Assembly: GCA_033675265.1 (NCBI GenBank)
Contig: JAUJYZ010000636.1
Coordinates: forward strand, 141,501-205,500
DNA: 64,000 nt
Direction: 5' to 3'
DNA from: Actinostola sp. cb2023
Lineage: Eukaryota > Cnidaria > Anthozoa > Actiniaria > Actinostolidae
Part shown: positions 36,201 through 48,200 of the stretch, in pieces
Layout: every line of letters begins with the position of its first letter
How positions within the stretch are numbered: the first letter of the stretch is position 1
Notes under the pieces: model-generated
Database searches by the model: none
Told to the model about the DNA's origin: nothing
What the model saw: the letters and a program-made list of their open reading frames with translations, nothing else
Program-made: the position numbers and the translations under genes

Positions 36201-39200
36201 AGCGTATGCCTCGAGAACACCCCCTTTCGTCAATATTTTAACTGTGGCTAAAAAGTTCTGATCTTTTAGTGGTAAAAGCTAGAAACAAATTCAACGATGG
36301 GATCTAATGGTTCCGAACTACTTTAAGAGTTGCCTTAATAGACGTCCTTTTTACCGATACGGCGGCCATCTTGAATTATGGAGCAATTATGGGATGCCCA
36401 GGGTGCAAGCTAGTAACCATTTGGCCATGAAAAACTACGAAAACCTAATTTAAAGCAATGAATTTGTACAAAATTATACAACAATACACAACACATGTAG
36501 ATATTAAGTCATACAACACTATGGTTAGAGTGAAATAGAAAAATAATATATTGACGCGACTCCACTCTCTACAGTTTTTGGGTCATTTGCACCCTGAGCA
36601 TCCCATAATGTTTTAGCCAAAACAATAGAATCCAAAATGTCCGCCGTATCGGTAAAAAGGTCTATTATCACCACCTTATGTCATTTTCAGTATTAGCTTC
36701 ATTATGTTCGTCATCATTATAAACATAATCATTTACCAAGACTTGAATCTCGAGGACAAGCTAATGGCGTCTGAAAGTCCATCTCATAGTGACATGTTGC
36801 TGGTTCATCGACAGATATCAGCTTGTGCTCATTACCACATTTTATGAACACCTAGAAAATAATAAATGAATAAATAACATTAAATAAATAAATTTGTAAC
36901 TTATATTATTATTATTATTACAGCCTACCCATCCATACACCGATTATCTCAATGATATACACGAATGGGTGAAGGCAATAAAATATTTTAAAAGTTCAAT
37001 TTTTTCCATTATCTATAGTGAGTTTTACCTTGTTACCAGGGTAGTTTGTAAGGGCATTGAGAAATTGGAATCCACTAGAAATAAATATCAATTCTAAACG
37101 CTTTACAAGCGTTCACTCGATCGTGCCCTGGTGCGATTGAGTACTGGGATCAGTGTACTGCAGCATGAAAGACGCATACTTATGGGCCTCCACCGTCCAT
37201 TCATGAGGGAGCTGTGAAGAACGAAGAGATCAGGAACGATGGTCGCTACGTAGCGACTGGCTTCCTCGATGTCAACACGGCCTAAGATCAGTATTCGCGA
37301 ACTGAACTGACAGAGACACAGGGAAGCCTTGATAGCCTTTACTTGTTGCGTGACTCGGTAGAACATGCAGAATTTGGAATCGCCCGGCACTCGACAACAT
37401 AATGTAATACCCGCCAGCTCAGACTTTGTATAAACGACTGGTTAAGAGTGCTAGCAAAATCGAAAAAAAACATACTTGGATTTTAGGGAACTATTTCAGA
37501 AAGTGCTAAAACCTTGAACAGTTTTAATCGATCTAAATTACATTTCAATACATATAGTGTATATGCTACTGATATGAATTCCTTGCAAAATTATTTCACA
37601 AATGAATGAAAATCAACTGTAGTTTTTGCAAACTCAGTAATAAAATTTCTGAGAGAGACGTTTCAACTTGTTCACAGGTATTTACATGTACCTTCCTGAG
37701 CGAGTAGAAAAAACCCTGCTCGCAGGGTAGTATTCTGCTTGAGGACCTTGAGTTGCTTGGTTCACGCTCACGTCTAGACTAGAGCCATGACATTCACATA
37801 CAACACGAGTGTCACCATAACGTCATTATTCTTGTATCTACTACTTAGATCCATCACTTTCTCTAGTATATCACAATCATCAAGAGCATTACCATGTCTT
37901 CTGGTAACCGGTCGTTTCGAGACATGCCCATTTCGAGACACGATATAAAAGTCGTTTCGAGACATCGGTCATGGTCGTTTCGAGACATGTCCAAAGTCGA
38001 TACATAACTGTAGAAGTAAATTCAAATCAGTTATAAGAACTGTAATTTAAAGTAAGGAAATGTAAAGAAACACATTGTATTAAAAAAGAAGAACTTTATA
38101 TGACCCGATGACACGATGGTTCTTAGAACCGTACGAGAAAGGACGCTTAACTGATAGTTGTCTCGAAACAACTCAAGCATCGGTTTTCATACTTTTCTGT
38201 CTTCTACTCGGTTTCCTTCTACTCTGAATACATGAAATTCTATGCACGGGTCGTGAAGTAAGCTTCGTAGCGTTGCTTTCAACTGAAAATCCAGGTTAAT
38301 TTTGTAATGATTTTCTTTACAATGCAACAGTTTAACTTCAAGTTTGTATAGATGTAAATGATAAAAGCTTTCAAGGCTTCCTGATCAGTGTGTCTCTGTT
38401 TCAGTTCATGTTGACATCGAGCGAAACCAGTGCTAGTCCGCGCTACTTTATAGCGATCTCTTAGTTCTTCTGACAGCTCCCTCACGAAATCAGGAAGGGG
38501 TGACGATATCAAGTTTGAAGATCTTCTCGTCTTTGACAACACACTGAACACTCTGACGAGTGATGAGTGCGAGATTTCCCTCGAAAAATTCCACATGAAG
38601 CGCCTTCCATCGTGTTTTGCGACGCCATTTTGCTCAAGCATCATGGTCTCGTTCCCAGGCCCACTCGATTGCAGATTCGCGACATGGACCAACAAAAAAA
38701 ATACCGACTGTATTTTTAGACTGGTGCCCGGTCTTAGGCCTGGGCACGAGTAATAATAATAATAATAATTATTATTATTATTACATAAATAAATAAATAA
38801 ATTTCTTCTCACAAGAGGGGGCTCAACAATGGCGAAAGATAAAATAGCACAACCGAGTTTCTAAACATATCGATCAGGGGATGTAATTAGTTTCTGATAT
38901 ATCTCTTGATAATAGGAAGGGTTGTTACAAGGGCAGTAATCACCTTCAGCCATTAACATACCTTAGTTTGTCTAGGGTTGTTACCAGGGCAGTAATCACC
39001 TTCATCCATTAACATACCTTAGTTACTCTAGGGTTGTTACCAGGGCAGTAATCACCTTCATCCATTAACATACCTTAGTTTGTCTAGGGTTGTTACCAGG
39101 GCAGTAATCACCTTCATCCATTAACATACCTTAGTTTGTCTAGGGCTGTTACCAGGGCAGTAATCACCTTCAGCCATTAACATACCTTAGTTTGTCTAGG

Positions 39201-42200
39201 GTTGTTACCAGGGCAGTAATCACCTTCAGCCATTAACATACCTTAGTTTGTCTAGGGTTGTTACCAGGGCAGTAATCACCTTCAGCCATTAACATACCTT
39301 AGTTTGTCTAGGGTTGTTACCAGGGCAGTAATCACCTTCAGCCATTAACATACCTTAGTTTGTCTAGGGTTGTTACCAGGACAGTAATCACCTTCAGCCA
39401 TTAACATACCTTAGTTTGTCTAGGGTTGTTACCAGGGCAGTAATCACCTTCAGCCATTAACATACCTTAGTTTGTCTAGGGTTGTTACCAGGGCAGTAAT
39501 CACCTTCATCCATTAACATACCTTATTTACTCTAGGGTTGTTACCAGGGCAGTAATCACCTTCATCCATTAACATACCTTAGTTTGTCTAGGGTTGTTAC
39601 CAGGGCAGTAATCACCTTCATCCATTAACATACCTTAGTTTGTCTAGGGCTGTTACCAGGGCAGTAATCACCTTCAGCCATTAACATACCTTAGTTTGTC
39701 TAGGGTTGTTACCAGGGCAGTAATCACCTTCAGCCATTAACATACCTTAGTTTGTCTAGGGTTGTTACCAGGGCAGTAATCACCTTCAGCCATTAACATA
39801 CCTTAGTTTGTCTAGGGTTGTTACCAGGGCAGTAATCACCTTCAGCCATTAACATACCTTAGTTTGTCTAGGGTTGTTACCAGGGCAGTAATCACCTTCA
39901 GCCATTAACATACTTGCAAATGTGTTGTTGATCACGACCCAGCCTTGGAACACACTAAAACAAGCAACAATAATAGCGTTGTGCACAGATTCTAAAAATA
40001 GATTGCATAAATTAGGAATCCACCGCATGATTCAGAGAAGCAACATGGTCGTCTTACAAAGATTGACTGAGCGAAGTTAGGATTAAATATTGTTCGTTAT
40101 ATAATTCTTCTTTACTCTCTTTATAACGCTCAAGATTACAAAAACCTTAGCTTAATATGGTCAGCACTAAACATTGCCACTGGGGAAAATGCAACAGTGA
40201 CTCAAAATATCCAGAAAAATATCTTATTAAATAGACATTAGTGTTTTACTGGGAAATACGCCACTCGTATTTTTCGTACGAACTACATCCGGGACTTCTG
40301 TGACATATATTCCATATCCTCACACGTGAAGATATCGATGATGTCACCTCCAATGTTTTCCCGCTCACTTGACGCGCGTTGCAACCGATGTCAAAATGGC
40401 GAGCGACAGGTTTGTCAAAGTGACTGACGAGTACATAAATATCTTTAGCGAGGAGAAGAGAATGAAAATACAAAAAAGAAGACGTTATACGACGTGAACA
40501 TATTTAAAGAATTTCTTGAAAGTGAAGATGAGAACAGGAATATTGAAAATATTCCTCCAAGCGAGCTACAAGAATTGTCCATTAAGTTTGTCCTTGGCGT
40601 TAGAAAGAAAGGTGCTGAGGAGTTAGTACGAATGTCTATATAATAAAAAGAAAATTACACGTTAGCTTGAAGATATGAAGGTTATCTTCTCGTGGTGAAA
40701 TATATTTCACTCGTTCGCTGCGCTGACTCGTGAAATATTTTCACCACTCGAAGATAAACTTCATATCTTCAATTCGCGCCATCGTGTAATATCGTCTATT
40801 TATTCCACGTATAATGTTTGCTTGTGCACGGAACTGTTACTCAGTGTTAGGCCCATGGCGGTTTCGTGGTGGAGCAAATATAACAATAAAGCTACAACTT
40901 GACTACAGCGACCTAGCGAAGATACTTTATAGGGCTCACATGAACTATGCAATACTGCTCCACTTCTGTTTGAAAAAATTACCAGCACGTATTGTGCCGG
41001 GAGATAGTTCCTCATGGATGGCCAGTCCGATCGGTTATACGAGGTTCGAACAGAGTCCAAAAAGTCGCCTTGTGCTGTGGTCTGTAGGATTGAATGAACA
41101 ACATGGAAGCCGAAAACTACTGCAAACTCAACAAGAACCCTGCACGAAGAAGACCGCTGTTTGTACTTTCTTCTTGGTGTTCTGCCTTGATTAAAGTACT
41201 AAATCCGATGGAAAATCTAAGGATAAAGTCGTGAAAATTGTTGTTTTTTCAAAAAGGCTGTTGTAGCATGTGGATTCAAAGCTACCTTAGCCGAAGACTT
41301 TCAAATACATATTTTCGTCTCTCTCATCAAACTATTTCGTCAGAAGCTTAAGTGACTTCAATTTATTCTTGGATGTGGTTTAGTGGTATCTTGTAATCAG
41401 TTATCGTTGTGGCGTTGGAGAGTTTTCACATGGCTAAACGAAACAAATTCGCTGAAACTGTATGATGATGAGCGACAACACGAGTCACGATTGAATCAAA
41501 CAAGATTGGTGAAAGTAAGCGTGTCTTTTCTTTAACTAAAACTGACTTAAAAATGGATTGTGAATATTTTTTGTGTGTATAACGGCATCTGACTTGAAAT
41601 CTCTGTAAAAAAAACTTTAAGAAGCTTACTTCGGAGAGAGTCATAGAGCCGTTTAGAACGTTTGAGTGTCGGGGTTTGAGTGAGCCGTCTAAAGAGTGTT
41701 TTTGCCGCTTTGCTCGAGGCCTTTACATTTTAACCATTGTTTTAATTGATCTAAGGTATAATTACTAGGCTCTCTGTCGAAATGGAAACCAGGTACACAT
41801 CTTCATTCTCGCGAGTAAAGAATATAAGATTTCCCTCGAAAAATTCCACATGAAGTGCCTTCCCAGTTCAAAATAGCCGTCTTCGTACGACAATCACAAG
41901 GATTGCTGGGTACTGGAAGTATTGCGCAACTTTGCAAATATCTGACGCCCCGGAAGGCCTGGGCACGAGTAATTATTGATATGAAGTCTCATTGAGAAAA
42001 TAATTCATTAGAGTGATTCCAATAAACCTGGGTACTACTAATTAGCTGTCAGTGTTTATTAGATGCAAAGAAACAAAAGAAAACAAAAGAGTGAGTGTCT
42101 AATAGTGTGTAATGGTGTAGTTAGTAATGCCCAGGTTTACTGGAATCACTCTATTTAAACACGCTTTTTGATGAAGCGCCTCCTTTTAATAAAGAAACAA

Positions 42201-45200
42201 ATAATTATAAGTATCAGGAAATACAGTAGTGTGCAAACACTAAAACCATGAAACAACTTAGTAATTACAGTATGGACACTCGAACCGTGAACACTTAGTT
42301 TTTTTTCTAACACAAATATATAAATTATCGATTGAGCAAATTGATCAGAAAAATGATTTATTTTGATCACTAAGTGTATTTAAACTCAATGCTCCATTTG
42401 AGATGCGATGAGGCAATAGAAAGTTCGGGAAAAAAAAGTTCGAAAAAAACTTGAAGTGTTCACGGTTCGAGTGTCCACACTGTAAATAGTACTAAATAGT
42501 ACAACATCATTTCTTTTCCATTCTTTAATTGGTGCTATTTTGTACTAGTTAGTTAGTACTTTTTCATGGATATATTGTATGCACTGTATATAATCATACC
42601 CAAGCATGCCAGAGAATGCATTCCAACGTACAGTTTGTTCTCTTTGTGTTACATTGTGGAATGGACACAGTTCATATTTATAACTGATGAAGAAAAAACA
42701 TGATTAGCAACATACAAAACTATTTCTCTTGGCTATTTATGTTTTAAGGCAATTCCTTAGTTTTGTACTGCGTAATTCTACGGCGCATATTAAAACGGAA
42801 CAACAAGCGAGCCCGCGCTGGGTTTGTTTAAAGGGGCAATGTCATGTTAAAACAATAACAATAACAATCACAAACGGTTAGAAAACATAAAGCCGATACT
42901 GGTGCCAAAGCCAATCAAATAAATAAATAAATTGGATATATTTATACAGGATAGTCCAGTTCAACAGAAGATTAGTTTAAATGGTGTCCTTCAAGCTGCC
43001 AAATATCACTGAATAGACAAGTCGTCACATGTGATATTCGCACAGAATTACCCTGAGTGCCAGTGGTTTCTATTTCACGTTCGGGATCAGGCGAGTCGCG
43101 AAATAGGAACCCCTGCCACTCAGGGTAGCACAGAATATTCTGAATATGACAGATGCATTTTTAGTCTAAATTAAACGTTTATTTGAAGTTCAAGATCTTT
43201 TACAGGAACGAGAAAAATATATAAAAGCTTTCTTCGAAATTGGAAATGTTTTCGTAAACTTGCCAACCGGCAATGGAAAATATCTCAATCAGGAAGGCCT
43301 CTTGACTGCTGTCGATTGCTTGTAAGCTTGACCATGACAGTGGAGACGTCTGCGGTTTCTTCAGGGTCGAAGCGCATTCTCTACATACATTGTACATATA
43401 ACGGCCGTCTGAAGTGTTTAAAATGAAGAAGGAAGCAGAGTTTGAAGTTCTAGACGGACGTTGAATTTTGCCTTTACTTCGACTAAGAATCTGTCATTTA
43501 TCTATTGACAATCTCTTTGTGGCATAAAATATAGTACAATAAAATACGGTATGTTTACTTGTCTTAGCAGTCGAGGTGTAAACCTTAGCTGGAGTTTTCA
43601 GGTTGAGTGAAGAATTAAGCTTTCTATAGTGCAAAGTTTGTAGTCTTGTGTCTCGATTTGAGGTTTTTGAAGCTGTCCAATAAACTCGCAGATCGTGTTT
43701 TATCGGGTCTAAAACCACTCGGCTTCGCCTCGTGGTTTTAAACCCGATAAAACACTCCTGCTCGTTTATTAAACAGTACATAAATGAGCAATGCGTACAA
43801 TGTAATAGTTGATCCCACATGGTTCATGTTGGTATTTCCCAGGAAGAAAAATAGGAAACCGAGGCGGTCATGATATATCAAATGTAGATCAAGCTAAATG
43901 AAAGCTACTTGTATAGATACTACGGCTCTCTAAATTCTATAATTCAGGTTTATTACCGGCATCGCTACATTGTTTAACCCTTAAACACTCACAGCTCTAG
44001 TAGTCATTACCTATTTTCAACAAGAGAGAAGCATTTTCCATCCAGAACAGAAAAATGTGGTGGACCTGGTGATATACAAAAGTCATCATTATAAACGACA
44101 TATCAAACTCCATCCCAATTTACCTTTATCTAAAACAGTATTACTTGAATTCTAAGCGACATTTTGTGACATCACTGTCATGCGCAGGATACACCTCAAC
44201 TCATCCCACATGGAGAGAGCTTTTGTATTCGTAAGTAGGAAGCCGTAAGGATAATCGCAACTTGCTGTCGGTGCCATGCAAAGGTCAATGATACGAGAAG
44301 GCCCTGGTGCCCGCGGGGTCACCAGACCCCCGGGGGGGAGAGGTGGACATACACCATTGTCACTCTCACCCCAGGTTTTGGCTAGCGACCACCACAGACA
44401 GCCCAAGTACCTCTCTGACCGTGTCCTACACGTCAGTAATGGGTGGAGGCCCGGGCCTGTGGAGTCGCACAATGCCTGTGGGTGAGAATACGCGCGAAAA
44501 CTCCAACATTAAATCTATTTTCTTTAACTTTATTTTGGTGCGGCCCTCCCCCCCTGTCTCACCGACGCCCCCCCCCCGGCTGATCCAGTTAGCCCGGAGT
44601 TTAGGTGGGGGAGGGAGGGTGAGCTGCCCCAACTACTTTCTTCATTGCCTACTTATTTCCTGTTAATGCTATTTTTTACAATCAAACGACTTACAGCCTT
44701 TATAGCGCCCTCGGACACGCGGAGGGTCTATCTCCTCCCCTACTCCCTCTGCTGGTCCACTAAGGACCTCACCCTCCCGGGTGACGCGGGAGTGGATGGG
44801 GGGAGGGGCCGCACGTGCCCTCGACACTTACAGTGCAAGTAGTGCCACCAAGAGCACAGAGCCCCTGGCCTGCCCATATCCGGGAGAAAACTCCTAGATA
44901 ATAGAAGCGGGCCGGGAGTTCTGTGGCTGCAAAAACATATACAACACAATATACAATAACACATTGCTACCACAGGAGCCCTGGACTGCCGGTATCAGGG
45001 AGAAAACTCCTAGATACCGCTGCGGACCGGAAACCCGGTGGTGACAATAATGATTATACCAACGAAACACTGAAATCTAGTTATTTTAGAATTTACCTAT
45101 TGCTCTCACCTAAGAGTCTCATGTAATTATTTATTATTCTCTTATTTGGACGCAATAAAAACCTTTTAAAAATAAAAAATAAAAAATGAGGCCTTTGCAT

Positions 45201-48200
45201 GACACCGTTTTAATAATCAGTTCTGTTTCCATAGTAACAGACACTGATGTTTTAATAATCAGTTGCGTTTCCGTGTAACAGACACTAATAATTTAATCAT
45301 CAGTTATGTTTCCGTGTAACAGATACTAATGCTTTATTCATCAGTGTCTGTATCGGGCTGTACAGATCCATGCACCTGACTAAAAGGACAGCTCCCATTG
45401 GCCTAATGGCTCGGCTCATTAATTATAATAATAATTATTAATGAGTTTTAGAACATGTGTTTAGATATTTCTCAGTGACCGAAATCCCTGTAAAACACTG
45501 TAGTTTATATAATAACTTAAATTACTCACAACAGAACCAACAAATTGTGTGCACATAGCTCATGCTTTTCAAACTTTTCTCGTGTTCTCCCAACATGAGT
45601 GATTTATTTCGCCAGTTAAATCACGGAAATTTGACTTAAATAGACCTCTTTAGCTTCGTATTTAAATTGCCCATTTCAAACCATGTGCTGTAAACATGAT
45701 ATTCTCTGGAGAATTGTTCCTAAATCTATTTCTGAAATTTATTCGTTCCTATTCAAAGGACTAATTCTCCAGAGAACGCCATGTTTACATCACATGCGAA
45801 TACGCATGTCTATTTTACTCTCCTCCATGGGCATAGTAAAATATAGTTAATGGTACCCGAGCCAGCAGGTCACGGGTTACGTCTATCAGGTTTCAGGCTA
45901 AGCGCACACGTTCAAGGCCGATCAAGGTCACTTTAATTTCATTACCACTATTCTTGTCTGGCTTTCGGGTTTTCCCAACTTCTATCACTGCCTTGCATTG
46001 GTCAGTGATTTGCGTTTATAAACTATAAAGCATTCATGTCTCTCTGATAGCGCACGTGCCGTCTAGGTTTACTTTAGTACAGCCTTTAGCATTGGCTAGG
46101 TCTTTGCACCTATTGAGCAACTGTCTGGCTATAAAAGCAAGTCAATATAGAATAAATACTCATATCTGCAAGCCTTGCTGCACAGTAACAATATAGTTCA
46201 AATAATTTTCCAAAAAACTTTCAATCCTCGATCATGCCTCGTGCTTCCAAGCGCCGTTCATCATCTTCCTCTGCCCAACCCGAGCGGGATTCTCTAGCAA
46301 ACTTGTCCACAGAAGTGCTCCGTCTACGTTTGCAGGCGAATAACCTTTCCCTGCATGGCAGTCGCCAGCAAATGTTGGCACGCCTTCGAGGAGTGGCACT
46401 GCCACGTAACGTCAGCAAGGCTTCGAAGTCTTCTCGCAAACCACCCAAACGATCGCGAAGGTCGACCACAGCGTCTACATCAGCGCCCCTGGACGACGAG
46501 CAAAATAATTCCGCAAGTTCCGATCCCGAGTCTGAGCCAGAAGCTCGGTCGGATGCACAAGCTGCCTTCAGTCCAGAACAGGTAGCGGTAATCCAAGAAA
46601 CCATTCAAGCCAGCCTTGCAGCATGGCAGCCGCCACAAGCTCAACAGCCGGCCTACCAACTATACCACAACTGGCACAAGCTCGGTCAGTAAATCCACCA
46701 ACACATGCGGGTACTGCCTCACCCATTGGCTTGGACAGGCCCCTGGACGAAGCTCTCCAAGACAAACTAATTCGTGGTGAGTATATAGATCTTGCTCTGT
46801 TACTCCCCGATAGCTTGCAAGTACGCGACGACTCACAATACAAATTTGGCGTAGATGACTCGGTACCAGGCTCAGCGGTCAAATTACTGCGTACCAAAAA
46901 ACCACTAATTGACTCATTTTACAAGTGGATTGACGCCTACACGCGATACATGTCCATCATCATCAATACCTTCCCGCGAAGAGCGCTTGAGATGGTGAGG
47001 TACCAGGCGATCATCTGCCGCGGTTTTGCCACATACAAAGGCTTTGCGTGGCTTACATATGACGAAAGTTTCCGCCGCCGCGCAGCCCACGACCGCACTA
47101 TCCCCTGGGATAGAATTGACCTGGAACTTTGGACGGTGACTTTTGCTGGCCTCGCAAAACCTCACTGCACGGTTTGTTCTAGCCCCTACCACAAGCAGGA
47201 AGACTGCCCGTCTGGTGATCGCCGAAGCCCCCGCAGCAACACAGCCCGGCCAAAACAAGTCTGCTACGACTACAACAAACCAACTGGTTGTTCAAGAACC
47301 GCCTGCGTCTACAGCCATGCTTGCCAACGCTGTTCAGCCACCGGCCACCCAGCCTTCCAGTGCCGAACCAAAGACGGCACTCGCCCTGGCAGCAAAGGCC
47401 CGTCTTCAGGTCGCACGGCTGAAACAAGATAAGAGTACAATAGTGCATACACCAATTAATGTCGCTAAGTTAGAAACGGAATTGCAGTCCCATCCGGACA
47501 AAAATTTCGTAAATCAATTAATCGATTCTCTGCGTTTTGGCGCTCGCATAGGCTTTACCGGCATTCAACAATCTCGGCTATCACCAAATTTAATTTCTGC
47601 GTCCGAGCACCCAGAAATCGTTAGCAAAAATATCGCTAAGGAAATTCACTTAGGTCGTATGGCGGGGCCCTTTCTAGAACCCCCGCTACCTAATTTGCAA
47701 TGTCATCCGGTTGGCGTAGTTCCTAAGAAACACTCCACGGAGTGGCGTACTATATATCATTTATCTTATCCCGAAGGGGATAGCATTAATGACGGTATTC
47801 CAAAGGATCCCTACTCCCTTCAGTACGTTCGGGTGGACGACGCCATTCGCATCGTTCAACGCCTCGGTCGTGGCTCTTACATGGCCAAAACTGACTTGAA
47901 ATCCGCCTTTCGTATTATCCCTATCCACCCGAACGACTGGAATCTTCTAGGGGTCTACTGGAATTCACGCTATTACGTTGATATGTACTTGCCATTTGGT
48001 TTGCGCAGCGCCCCGTACATCTTCAACCAACTTTCAGAAGCGCTCGAGTGGTCTCTGAAGCATAATTACGGTCTGCAGAATGTCATTCACATCCTTGACG
48101 ATTTCTTTGTAGCCGAGTCGTCAAAAGCAGCCTGCCTCACGAGTTTTTGCAAACTACTTCAGTTTTTTATTTCTGTTGGCGCGCCAGTAGTCGCCTCTAA

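Noticed and set aside
42268..42482. GGTTCGAGTGTCC in the MITE ends as a tRNA-type B box
   Set aside because: No A box or cloverleaf can be drawn, and the word is part of the inverted end in all three copies.
44152..44973. Several 65-119 codon frames on both strands
   Set aside because: High GC content removes stop codons; frames overlap in all directions and resemble nothing known.
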